Origin: Rhodeus uyekii
Taxonomy: Eukaryota; Chordata; Actinopteri; Cypriniformes; Acheilognathidae
Reading direction: 5' to 3'
DNA length: 64,000 nucleotides
Assembly (NCBI GenBank): GCA_037043235.1
Contig: JAWRVZ010000102.1
Location: 1,445,501-1,509,500, forward strand
Shown one piece after another: positions 47,821-59,589 of the stretch. Each line of letters begins with the position of its first letter. Position 1 is the stretch's first letter. The translations under genes and the position numbers were made by a program. Below the pieces are notes generated by a model. The model ran no database searches and was not told the DNA's origin. It was given only the letters and a program-made list of their open reading frames with translations.

Positions 47821-48425
47821 CCTGCCCCACCCCCTCTTAGAGGGGGCTGTGCCGGACACGCCCCCTAGTAACACCCCTCCCTGAAAATGTGGAGGGGGTT
47901 CAGTAGCTGTGAGCTCACAGCATGCAGTACCGTAATCTTGCTCCCTATCTTTACAGGGCAAGAGACAAGATAGGGGGGCAACAGCTGTCCAACAGCTGTC
48001 AACAGCTGTCTTCACCGCGTCCATGCAACAGACTTAAAGTCAATCGGACGACTTTTTTTGTTGTTTTTTGTTTTAACGGAGCTGTGTTACATGTGTGGTA
48101 ATTGAATCAATTTTATTGCCTTTATATAGGTGTGTTATTAAAATCTGTGTTGGCTGTTTTATTTTGTTCTTTTTATTTTAACTTGAAAAGAATTTGTTTG
48201 ATTAAGTAGCTTGAGCTTTTATAAGTTTTGAAAGTATCAGGGTTGCTTGGAGGTGGATGTTAGGGATGAAAGACTTTAAAATGGAGATGAATTCCCCTGT
48301 TCTCCTGTTTATATTTGTTTGCCTCAGCTAGTTGATGGGGCTCTGAGGGCTATGCGAGCTGCTCAAGTCTCGTTTAGAACATTCTGTTGCAGATCCTCCA
48401 TAATAAATGCACTTTTTTTCCCCTC
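47821..48425 (+). terminator. ubtfl: 3' UTR and poly(A) signal of the UBF-like gene
   Basis: After TAA at 47818-47820 the sequence runs about 580 bp to AATAAA (48402-48407) followed by T- and GT-rich sequence, a standard cleavage and polyadenylation layout. The 3' UTR holds three direct copies of AACAGCTGTC at 47980-48010. Confidence 0.65.
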
Positions 48426-48429
48426 TTGT

Positions 48430-49180
48430 ACTCAGTTGTGCATCTTCAGATACATCAAAAAAGTAATATGTATTACTGTTTTGCTAGGGGACTTTTAGTT
48501 TGTGGATAAGAGTGTCACCAAATTATTCAATCCATTGTTATAAAAACATGACGGATGTTTTGTACCAGATCCAGACTTTTAACCAACCCAGAGACCCTCA
48601 ATATAGAAATGCTAGATTACATATTATAAGGTAATACATGTGTAAGTATTAACTTATAAACGTTTCTATAGACATTTATTTATAGAAAAATATATAAAAT
48701 AGTATTCTCATCTTTTGTCTTTTTAAATGAACATTAAGGACATGGAGGATGTTGATTTGATCTTTGTAAATATATTTCCCCAACAAAAAAAACAACTGAA
48801 TTTGATAAGCAGTTAGGCTACTCTATATATGCAGTTATTTTCCAAATATTTTGAAAGTAATTAAAAAATAAGCACCAAGCGACTTTCTTTATTTATTGAA
48901 TGTCTCTGATAACATTAATTTGAATGCTTATTTCTTTGAGTGAGTACCATTGCTGATCAGCATGATATTTTCCAGAAGGAGGAGTTTGTCATTTCTGTCA
49001 GTGAGGCTGAATTGAATACTGCATAACGCGTTGATTTCGCCAGCAGGTATCAGATTTCCATTTAAAAGTTAAGCGTTCCCGGTTCCTGCCATTAGTTGTG
49101 GTCCTGTGCAGGATTCCCTCCTCCGGCCCCCTCCAGCTCACATGCTTGATTTTCGCTTCCTGTCCAGCAGCTCCAGATGG
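48430..49180. other. Intergenic stretch between the UBF-like gene and asap1
   Basis: AT-rich and without exons up to about 49080. From about 49090 it becomes GC-richer (TCCTCCGGCCCCCTCCAGC near 49130), probably the asap1 promoter. Confidence 0.45.
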
Positions 49181-49189
49181 GGCAGATCA

Positions 49190-49374
49190 ATGCGCGCATT
49201 CCAGCTCATTGTAACTGTAGCGGCATGTGATTTCAGCCCGTAATGTCCTCGCGCTGGATTGAGCACAATGCAGTGAATATGGTGCCGATTGGAAACACGG
49301 AGCTCTACGCACAATTACAGTTTTTGCAATTACTTTTTAATCTATTAATACGGAGTGAATCCGCAGCTGTCTCG
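49190..49374 (+). other. asap1: Candidate noncoding first exon of asap1
   Basis: GC-rich sequence leads to the strong donor GTCTCG|GTAAGT at 49374/49375. The next exon begins at an acceptor CTACAG two bases before the asap1 ATG, so an upstream noncoding exon is required and this is the best candidate. The 5' limit is a guess. Confidence 0.4.
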
Positions 49375-49813
49375 GTAAGTTATAAGGCGTGGCTTTTTCC
49401 CTTGAGTGGCACAATTTGTTGAAGAGAAATGTGATGTTAGCACCAAACAGAAACTTCAGGGGAGGATTAGTGATTTTATGGGTTGTGTTTTTCATTGGAA
49501 AGATGAGAATCACAGTTAATCATTGGTATGTTTACTTCTCTGGAAAATCCAGATTTAAACTGGTAGAAGTTGTGTTTTGGAACATGGTATTTGGTTGACC
49601 AGCATGTTTCAAAAAACAGACTGACCAGTTTAAAATTCTGGTTTTGTTGATGGTTCAGAAGTGGTCTAGAAGCTTGGACCAGAAAACAGCTACTAGTTTA
49701 AGCTGGATTTTCCAATAAGGAACAGATGTATTTGACGTGTTTCTCCTAATAATAGTAACAGTAACGCATTTTTATTGTCTCAACTCGAGGCTGTTTTGTT
49801 GAGGTGACTACAG

Positions 49814-49874
49814 AGATGAGGTCCTCATCCTCGCGTTTATCAAGTTTTTCCTCCAGGGATTCTTTATGGAGTCG
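49814..49874 (+). CDS. asap1: asap1 first coding exon
   Basis: After the acceptor GACTACAG, ATG at 49816 encodes MRSSSSRLSSFSSRDSLWSR, the last codon being split across the donor CG|GTGAGT. Human ASAP1 begins with nearly the same serine-rich peptide before MPDQISVSEF, which identifies the gene and this isoform's start. The exon joins 51154 in frame. The start of this feature includes two noncoding bases. Confidence 0.88.
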
Positions 49875-50188
49875 GTGAGTAGAAAATGTTCTGCTCTTTT
49901 TTTCTCCCCCCATGTAATATCACTAAATATTCCATGTGCTTTTAGTGAGTTTATAGATTTGCAAATCAATCTACACTAGTGAATCCTGTGAGGCCCTGTC
50001 TCTTTTGATGCTCTCTCTTGTCAGTTGTGAGATGTCTAAATAATGTGTAATAATATTGCACTGTTAGAAACTGATTTAAATATATGATTTACTGATTTAT
50101 ATATAAAAACAGTTGGATTGGATGACAGTCAGTCATTTTTATATATAATTTATTTTTATATAAAATAAATTATAATGTATATATTATA

Positions 50189-50262
<74 letters not shown>

Positions 50263-51280
50263 AATTAATATACACATTTTTTTATTTCATTCACGGATTA
50301 TAAATGTGATCTATACAGTAAAAAAAAAGATATATAATTTTTTTTTTCACTGTATAGATCACATTTATAATCCATTAATGAAATAAAAATAAATCCTTAT
50401 GCATACATAAATGATCCAAATTGACACTTTTTATTTTTGGACAATATAGTCCTGAATTTTTATTATTTTACCAATAATTTATTATTTAATTATTATGAAT
50501 ATTAATAACTATACGCAGTAATTTATTCACTTGATTTATTGGGTAATTCTTATTTTTATTTTAATGCTCTTTTATAAAGGAGCAAAGAGAAACGCTCTGA
50601 CGCATGCGCAGTTTCTCCTCTCGTTTATCCCGTCATCAGTGGTGGGAGGAGATGAGCGTGCGTGCACGCGCTGGTGTCAGGGATCTCAGACCGTCAGGAC
50701 GGGGGGGAAAACGAAGGAAAGGGAAAACAGAATGAAACCGCCTCCAAAACCGGAACAACAATGATTGAAGGGAATTCTCAAAATATCACAAGATTTTAGA
50801 GCTAAATTGTGGAATGAGGGGCTTTTGAACCTGCATCTTACATCTTCCATTGGTAGAACAAGGAGAGGAGTCTGAGCGGTTTTATGTAGATGCAAGTGGA
50901 TAATTAAGACAGGGGAAGAGGAAAGACGTGGAAATTACACACAACGACCCTCTCTAGGGACGGGATTGAAGAGTCAGTGAAGAAAAGGCAGTACCACACA
51001 TTTGGCTACGTTTCTTTTCATTTTACGCATTGCCTTTCCATTCAACCTTACCCAAACTGAGACACCGCTCCGTTCTTGTCCACCCCTGTCTAATTCATGG
51101 TGCTATTGTGATTTTTCTCCCCTCCATTTTTATCGGGCGACTGCGTTTGCAAGGATGCCGGATCAGATCTCCGTGTCCGAGTTTCTCTCGGAGACGACGG
51201 AGGATTACAACTCCCCCACGACATCGAGCTTCACTACCCGCTTGCAGAGCTGCCGGAACACGGTCAATGTTCTGGAAGAG
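49816..51280 (+). CDS. asap1: asap1, N-terminal 62 codons (gene continues past the right edge)
   Basis: ASAP1 is an Arf GTPase-activating protein of focal adhesions and recycling membranes. The full family protein has BAR, PH, Arf-GAP, ankyrin, proline-rich and SH3 parts. Coding exons in the window are 49816-49874 and 51154-51280, joined in frame. The second encodes MPDQISVSEFLSETTEDYNS and on to RNTVNVLEE, the beginning of the BAR region, and ends at the donor GAAGAG|GTAAGG. ASAP1 is preferred over ASAP2 because of TTEDYNSPTTSSFTTRL; which fish paralogue it is cannot be told. No further exon was found up to 64000, so the next intron exceeds 12.7 kb. Confidence 0.92.
50191..50258. repeat. (TA)n microsatellite
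   Basis: A run of more than 30 TA units in asap1 intron 1, next to the hairpin at 50281-50386. Confidence 0.92.
50281..50386. repeat. Near-perfect inverted repeat, about 48-bp arms
   Basis: The left arm (50281-50329) contains GGATTATAAATGTGATCTAT. The right arm (50338-50386) is its reverse complement with about three mismatches in 49 positions. The spacer is about 8 bp. The transcript or single strand would form a long hairpin. No target duplication was recognised, so the origin (MITE or local inverted duplication) is open. Confidence 0.85.
50595..51153 (+). promoter_or_regulatory. asap1: Candidate internal asap1 promoter and 5' extension of exon 2
   Basis: CGCATGCGCA at 50601-50610 resembles an NRF-1 site. 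It is followed by CpG-rich sequence (GTGCGTGCACGCGC near 50660). From there the DNA could be read without splicing into ATG at 51155, giving an isoform that starts at MPDQISV. ASAP-family proteins starting at MPDQ are known. No TATA box is seen. Confidence 0.4.
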
Positions 51281-54200
51281 GTAAGGCCGCTCTGTCACTG
51301 TTAAAGAGGGAGGCTCAGCTCGCTCTATTGTACAAGACGCAGATAACGGTCCCTGAACGAGCTCACTCCAATGGAGGAGCCACCTTAAACATGCTTAATG
51401 CTCATTTCTGTCCTGCAACCTCTAAACTCTCCTTGACACTCTCGTTCTCGTGTGAAGCCCGTTGGGTCTCCTGTAGTTCGGAAGATCTGGATTTACAATA
51501 CACAGAATGCGGCGCATATATTCATATGAATATATCCATTGCTAATAGTAACATGTTTTAAATTATTCCGCTAATATTATGTCACAGTTTCTGCTTTTTA
51601 GTCGTTGTTTCTGCTGTTTTAAGGCTGTTGTATTGCTTTATGCGCATTTAAATTAATTTGTTTTTAATAACAATGAATAACTGTTCTCTTGGTTTCATCA
51701 AGCGAAACCTATTGTAATTTAATGCGCTTATAAAATGAATTTTGTTCATCTAGAAATGCACGTAAGCTGGAAGAGGTTCGTTGGAATATATATTGTTTTA
51801 TTGATTTTGTGTCCGCTAGACAAAACGTCATAATTTGGAGTGTTGGCGCAATTGTCTTGAGGAACTCTGTGATGTCATCGAGTGTGTGCAGTGAATGTTG
51901 GGAGTCAATGGGAATTTGATCAAATTGTTTCACAAGAAATTACAGCCTTCAACGTTTAATTCAACTTGATATTTTCTTTCTTTTGTTAATAAAAACCCCC
52001 AAAACATCACTCTTGAGATTTTATTGGTTTTAACTGTTTTATTCTACATGAATAAAACGGTTATTAAAGGTAGCTGCCATATTTACATCACGTGACTTGT
52101 CATTTCATACAATTTCCATAGATTATATAAATCATTTTACATTACATTTTAATTACTGTATTATAATATTTTTATGTTTACTTCATATAGCGCTTTACAG
52201 AGCAAACAAGTTTAAATGCATATAAAATACATATGTTTTATCCACGTCTTATTTACAGGTTTGGATTGAGCGTATTAAGGTATATTTACAATATATAATT
52301 TTTTATTACCAACATTAAATTCCTTTATATATCTGATGAATATATTCAGAGATTGTAAACCATGTGAAACTGTGGTTAGACCAACCTTGGTTAATTAGTA
52401 AAAAGCAACAAATGCAGTGGAACATAAGCGGAGACAGATGGGCTAATGGTTCTTCTGACCTAGATGTCTGTATGTTATTATGTTCATAGATGAGCATAGA
52501 CTAGCAGAGTGGTAGATTGGGATTTGGGAATCTCCATAACCTTAACTTGAAAGTGGTTTTAATTCTTGTAATGTTTATGCATGTCATTTGGGATCATATA
52601 TCAAAGCCATCAGCTTGATCATTTCACCATGTGAACTATTGAATAATTTATCTTCATGAATCAAGCTCTTTTAGTTTGTCCATAAACACAAAAATTCATA
52701 ATTTGCAAGCTTTGATGTTTTGGAGAAGGAAACGTAAAATTTGGGAACAGCCAGTTGTGCTTTCCTAATTCTCAAAGAGCAAAAACCCCACAAGTCATGC
52801 CAGCATTTCTCATCGTCCGTGGATCTGAGATTTGTGATGTTCTAATAATAGTTCATGTAACAAGGAGAGGTTATTCTCCTGAGCAGTGGTTCCAGGAGCA
52901 GAAAGAGTGAGAGAGAGAGAAGGGATTAACCTACTTACACATGGGCCAGTGAACACCTGACTTGCCAAGACAACAGCTCTGCAGGCAGATGAAGGGGCTT
53001 CCTCTTGCTCTGCCACAGACCCCACTCTCTATTGACACACTGTTTTAATGGTGATCCCTGAATGACTCTGGGAGAAATGAATGTCACCACCATGAATTAG
53101 TAATCTCTATGGTAGTGGTAGAGACATTGTGAGGCAGAATGAATGAGAGGTGAATGAACAGCGCTCTGAATAATACACATGGGTAGGCTGAGTTTTTTTT
53201 TTTTTTTTGAATAGCGAGGGCGTTGAGGAGCCGAACAGAATGCTCAGGCTGGGTTGTGTAAAGAGCCCATTAGGGGTTTTAGCTAATGATGTTTCTGGTG
53301 ATCTGGAGAGACTCCTCTGTGGTGTCTCATTTTGGCAGCTCCACATGTTCTTTTGGCCCCTTTGAATCATCTGGAATTAAAAGGATTTCTTCTCTCTTAT
53401 TTTATTTCCGAACATGGAATGTAAAAAAAATGGATGAAACATTTTCACTTCCTTACGCTGTAGAAAATGAAGCCAAAATATCCTAGAAATGGTTGTTACC
53501 GATTGTCATTTGGAACCTGAGTCATAAACTCATTGTATTTGGTGCTGTAACTAATGATTATTTTTATGATTGATTAATCTCTTGATAATTTTTATGATTA
53601 GTCGATTAATCTACTGATCTATATTTGGGGGGGAGGGGGGTCGAATACTCTACTGATTATTTTAACATTATTCAATTCATTTTCTGATCCGTGGATTGAT
53701 CCTTCATGAAAAATTAGGGATGCATTCCACGTAAATTGACACATTTATGTAATTGCTGTGTCCTGTTTGTATTAACCCTAAACATTTACATATGCATTAC
53801 CGTACATGTATTCCAAACAGCTGAAGAAATCCTTTCTGAACTGAAGAAAGCCACTGCACAATGACGAGAGAAAGTCACGAGACTTAAATAAACAGACATC
53901 ATTGACACTGTGCATGTCCATAAGATGTTTTTAAATTATATTGAGAAAATAATTAGATTAAAGTGTTAACATGCTTATTTTTTTACTGTTGGTCGGATTA
54001 TTTCAAAGGGATTTTCAATCAGATCGAAACTTCATTCAGTCTGATTGAGCCACCAATCCGATTATAAATGGATTATTTGGGTTCATGAAAGGCCTTGAGT
54101 TTCACCTAAGTTCGTGCTGCCAAGCATTAGCAGTTTTACTATCTGTTTTCTATCTACAGCTTTCTATCTACAGCTTTCTATCTACAGCTTTCTATCTGTC

Positions 54201-55805
54201 ATGAAACCTCATAAGTCATCGTTTTTGGAGCAGAAACTCACAGTGATAGCACTCTCCATAAGAGACTTAACTGAGAATTGATTTCAATAGGTGTTGACTA
54301 AATGATCAATTAATGAATAATAAAGTGATTTTTTTTGTGATTTTTAAAGTGATGTTCTTTCCTCAATCATTTATACTGTAGGAATTTGCATATGCCTTGT
54401 AGCTCGATCCCAAATCCTGATGTCCCACGGAGCGGGTCTGTGTGCAAAACTTTGAGGAAGGTCACGGACCTGTGTCGAGTCTGACATTAGTAGCTCGGGC
54501 AATTTTAGATAAAAGAGTTTATACTGACTGGACCTGAGAAAACACAGATTATTTTAAAATATACCAATTTTCTACTGTTTGTTGCATACATTTAACTGTA
54601 TTTTATTATTTATAACAAATACATAGTAAATAATTCTATGACCGTATTATTATCCCTCTTATCTGTTCTCTGTCAGTTCTTTTGGATACTGGTGTTTGCA
54701 GAAGCGGTGTGTGGTTCATAGAAACTGTGCTTTGCAATGCCCAAGGCATTCGAGAGAATGAGTTACTCATTTTATCCATAATATCAATTTTATTGAAAAG
54801 TTCCTTTATCTTTTCGCCACCACATGCAGGCATGTACAGATACCGCTGCCTCTTTTACATTCGAGTCCAGTCAGCTTTGAAAAAAAAAAAAAGTCAAACT
54901 CTGTTCTAATTTTTCAGGTCTATCTCGTGTCAGTTTTTCTTTTTTCCAAAATTAATTTGGGAACTAATTTGGGTTGGGTACAGATCATGGGACCTGAGCA
55001 GACCTCTACTTTTATCCTCTGCTATCAGTGTTCTTTTTGAATTTTAAATAATTTCATAATATCTGGAAATTTCCGAAGTGATCAGCTTTGTTTGGGGTTA
55101 AACAGGAAGGAAACATGATCATTTTTTTATACAGGACAATCGAGTGATGGACGTAAAACATGACTCTGTTTTAGTCCAGCATGAACTAATGCCTGCACTC
55201 ATAATCCTCTTGGCAAAAAAAAAAACCTGTAAAAAATGTCCCTGAGTGCTTAAGGGAGAAGTCCCCAGTGACTGATACTGCAGTTAGTGCTTCATTTACA
55301 TGAGCATTGAATAAATCCCTTGCACAGTTATATTCTGCACTGCAGCAAAACCCATCCAACTATAGACCGGATTCGCTCATTTTATGCCTGAGGTGGAGCT
55401 TAAAGCATTAAAGGGAACCGTAGACAAAGCAGGACAGAAAGTTGGGTTTTTTATGGTCTAATGTGTTTAGGATGAGAATGCAATGATCAGTTGAATGTTA
55501 AACTCCTCTTCAGTAGTCTGACTCTGTGGGTTAAATGGGTCAGTGGAATACCTCCTGTACTTGACAACAATGACGCTCATATACACCCGCTGCTTAGTCA
55601 TCCCTGTCTCTAGCACACACAAGAAATATGAATAAAAGATGTCCACCCTTCACTATTTGCTCATAATATGCTGCATTGTTTGCTCCAAGTGAGGCACAAA
55701 TGCACTGTATTATGGAGTACAATAGTTTTCTTTGAATAATTCTGGACTTTTTTTGTCTATGTTGTATTTTTATTATATCTTGTAATATCTGATATCATTT
55801 TTTGT
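51281..55805. other. asap1 intron, first part, mostly without recognised elements
   Basis: No exon was found. A possible decayed element with TGATTAATCTCTTGATAATT and TTAGTCGATTAATC lies at about 53540-53640, next to a G-run; its other end was not found. Runs of A and T and short open frames on both strands are noncoding. Confidence 0.45.
54147..54197. repeat. 14-bp tandem repeat, 3.6 copies
   Basis: The unit TTTCTATCTACAGC repeats at 54147, 54161 and 54175, with a partial fourth copy ending at 54197. Copies are identical, which suggests a recent minisatellite-like expansion. Confidence 0.92.
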
Positions 55806-55813
55806 AGTTTGAA

Positions 55814-57172
55814 CAAGGGGATGTGCACTACGACTAATTTGTTAGTTGTTTAAACAGAAATTTTGTAACCGACTAGTCTAAAAGTAAGAAAACCTCAGAA
55901 GACAGTCAAGATACATTTAAATACATTAATAATACATTTAAAATAGTTAATCTATGAATCAAGTTCAAATCTGAATGTCACTGAAAATAAGGACAAATGT
56001 TATGTGGCGCGCTTTCCTTCTGCTTTATGTAGTGTGACGTATGTGTTGGTTTCTATGGTGTTACCCGTGAAAATTAGTTTACTAAACGGGTAAATAAAAA
56101 TAAAAAAGTGTACCGTATTTTACCACAGATAATCCGCACCTTCATATGGGCGGGGGGTTTGTGCAAAAAATTGTTGGCATAACCCGCACCTTTATATAAC
56201 CCGCACCCATAGATTGATGAACTTTTTTGTGTAAGATCACAGTTCGAATTTCGAATGTTGCTCGCTGACGTCAAATATCCATAACTGTTCAGGTTCGGTA
56301 CACAGTGCTTGTGCGCAAAATTCAAACAATAAGAAAACAAACACAATCAGAATCAGAACAAAAAGAAAAAGCAGTCTCTCCCGCTGTGCAGCAGCACGTC
56401 CCTTAAGAAACGTATTCTACAGGTGTTGATCATCGGATGAGATGAGAAAAGCACGCCCTCATGGCAGCATAGCCAATCACGTCTTCTTGCTTTACCTTGA
56501 CAGATAAGACAGCCTATCAGCGCCAGCTGTCAGAGTGATAGAACAAGTGCCCGAGACAACAACCCTCGCAAGAAAGAAAATACCGCAAACGTCCTTAGGG
56601 ACGTAAAAAATATTTTGAAATATTATTACATGTAAAAAAAATTGTGAATATAGCCCCCACCCTTATATAACCCGCACCCCTGAGGGCTTTGTAAAATCTG
56701 GTACAAACCGCGGGTTATATGTGGGAAAATACGGTATATACATGTCTATATATTTCTTCTTTCAGCGCTAGCGGGATTCCAGTGGTGACAATTGTAGTAA
56801 ATTACGTTATGATTTGCTTGTTTCTGCTAGTCTCTCCTAACGTCTCCGTGTGATTAATATGGTTACGCTTGGCTCCAGTGGAATAATTGTATGCCAATTT
56901 GACATGGCAGTTTATATAACACTTTTCCGTCTCCTTCTACTTCAAAATATTCCCACACCTCACTCATCTTTTGATCATCACCACGACTGACAGAAAGAAA
57001 ATGCATTTGAGATCTGAGGTCCAGATTTCGTTCCCGCTCATATTTTTTTGCAAATGTCAAATTAACAGTCATTTGAACTATAAAATCTTGTGTTTTTTTT
57101 TTCCTTATGTAGCTTTTTCAATGTCAACTAGTGGCCGCTGTACCATGTAGTCGACTACACTCACACATCCCT
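55814..57172. mobile_element. Non-autonomous hAT element with 8-bp target duplication
   Basis: The left end CAAGGGGATGTGCAC and right end CTCACACATCCCT are inverted. Both flanks carry AGTTTGAA (55806-55813 and 57173-57180). The element is about 1.36 kb, of which 622 bp are a second transposon at 56113-56734. No transposase frame is seen. Confidence 0.85.
56113..56734. mobile_element. Mariner/Tigger-like MITE nested in the hAT element
   Basis: The ends CCGTATTTTACCACAGATAA and TATATGTGGGAAAATACGG are inverted, each flanked by TA. Subterminal repeats AACCCGCACC occur near both ends. It has no transposase. It sits inside the hAT element at 55814-57172 and is therefore the younger insertion. Confidence 0.82.
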
Positions 57173-57180
57173 AGTTTGAA

Positions 57181-58150
57181 CTCCAATCAGAGATTACCAG
57201 AGTATTGAGGAATCTCATCGAGTTTTATTGATGGCTGTAAACGGAGTATATTTGCCAACAACATGGTAACAGTTCGTCGTACAAATGTGATTCTGATTTT
57301 TGATGTTGTTGGTATATTCTGGTTTTGGTATCTTGCTTTGGTTTTTAGTTTACACATTTATTTTCTGTGCATTCATTCATGCGTTATAGTGCCTGCCTGC
57401 ATAGTAGTCATGGAACAACGATAAAACGCTCTAGTGACCTAATTCATGGCAGACCTGATCTGCATCCATTGATTTGTGGCCAGATGGGAAATCAGAGGAA
57501 TTACACCACACTTGGTTGCCTTGAATTTCCTGGTGCGTGAGGTCTATGGGATTGTATGGTTTGATCTTTTAGTGCTGACCAGATTTTCATTTTTCACAGC
57601 ATTGTTTTCATTTACCGTAGCTGGTTGAATTGATTGACCTGTTAAATGTACTTCTTTTAATGTACATTTACATTTATTCATTCAGAGTAGGCCTAAGTTT
57701 ACAAAACAATATAATTATCCTCACTGGAATTTAATTATAATTCAGCCTTGAAATGAAAGGTATTTTTACCATATACCAAAAAAAACTTTGCTTGGCAAAT
57801 TTGTTTAGATACATCAAGGAATATACTTTGAAATACTTGATTCGGTGAATGGCTGTACGTGAGTTGAAGTCCGGCCAAAGAGTGACCTCTGATAATCTCC
57901 GTATGACATAGCATCAACATAACAATTATTAGTAGTGAACTAATGCCTCTCGCGATTCAAACAAATAAGCCAATAAACTCAAAGTTCTTGTCTTATATTG
58001 AAATCTTCCGACAGTTCTCTTTTTCGCTAATTCTTGACTGTATTTTTTTTTTCAATTTTCCCTATTCTCTGTGCTTCTTGTCAGAACATAGTGTGTCATA
58101 GATCACACTTCTGCCGAAACTAGACTCATGTACAGGCGTTACTGGAAGTC
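57181..58150. other. asap1 intron, nothing recognised
   Basis: No exon or bounded repeat was identified. Confidence 0.35.
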
Positions 58151-58179
58151 AGTGATTAAGTTATTATTGATATTCCTCT

Positions 58180-58405
58180 TATAAAAGAGGCGTATGGACT
58201 CTTGGAGGCGTATGGATGATTGTTTTGCGCTTCAAAGTCTAAGGTACCATTCACTCCCGTTACAAAGCTTGGAAGAGTCTTTATATTTTTTTAATATAAC
58301 TCTGATTGTGTTTGGCTGAAAGAACAAACTCATATGCCTAGGATGGCTTGAGGGTTCATTTTCATTATGGGATAATTTTCACTTTTGAGTGAACTAATCC
58401 TTTAA
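58180..58405. repeat. Partial MITE, 'AATAGTTCACCC' cyprinid family
   Basis: The right end TTGAGTGAACTAATCCTTTA and the interior GGTACCATTCACTCCCGTTA match the family of 4999-5267. The left terminus is lost; the sequence AGGCGTATGGA is repeated twice near 58185-58215. Confidence 0.6.
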
Positions 58406-59518
58406 GGCCCGTTCACACCAAGAATGATAATTATATTAGCATCCACACTAACGCGCAATAACATTATTTTTTTTAAGCGCATGTTGACTGCACTTTAAAT
58501 GCTTGAGTTATTTAATGTCAGGATGGATTCTGATGGCTTTAAATGTTTTTGTTCATCAGCTGAAAAAACAGCTGTTTCTCTGTGTTGTTATCATTATAGT
58601 TGTGTTGTGCACCTTCTCATAGAATTAGAACAATTATTATAGAACTTTGTCGTTTTTGTCCTTTGTCTGGATGGAGGTTTAGTGTTGCTGCAGCATGTAA
58701 AGAGGAGCTATGCTATCCTCGATCTTCTTAAACGTGAGCAGCTGACGGGAGGTTATGTCATTATCAGTCAGAAGTAGCGCTCTGTGGCTGTCTGTGACTA
58801 CTGAACAGTGGCTGCTTAGTGTTAGTCAGCAAAATAATAGTGCTTCTGCTGTTGGCTCTGACTCTGCTGTTGTGTGATTGTGCTGTGTGTCTGTCATTTG
58901 AGAATTGTCCAGGCCGAGCTCAGCTGGATGGTTATACAAGCGCATGCAGTAGCTGAGGGAGAGACCGTGTACCGCATCTCATGTCCTTGTGTTGAGGTCA
59001 CCAGGCATACTCTGAGGCATGGACAAATTGTCTTCTTCACCGGCCTTCAGGGCTGACCAGCCCCTCTGTCAACAAAAGCCACCCTGCTCAAGATAATGTG
59101 CTTCTGTCATGCACTGATATAAAAATTCTGGCCCAAATGTTATGTGCTAAATGCTGATAACGGAAACATTTAAGATATTAACTTTGTATAATGTTTTGTC
59201 TAAATAAATTCAAAATAAAATATTAAAATCTATAATGAATTCCTTTACAAAATGCAAAGTACAAAGGAATTTAGGCGTCACATCATCAAGATTAATTTAA
59301 TAACACTGTGATTTAATAAAAAATCTAACTTCGTATCATCTAACACTCAATTTAAATATATTTATATACTTATTCAATTTTAATACTACATGTCTGGTAT
59401 TGATCGACACTGAATTAGAAAGTCTGAATATGTGCCAATAACAGAAATGTCAAACACTATAAAATCTTTTTGACTGCAGTGTTTCTTTTAAGAGTTCCAC
59501 CAGAGTTTTCACCTGGTT

Positions 59519-59589
<71 letters not shown>

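Noticed and set aside
53107..53370. Minus-strand open frame of 87 codons
   Set aside because: It includes a poly-lysine run from a T-tract, has no domain and lies within asap1 intron sequence.
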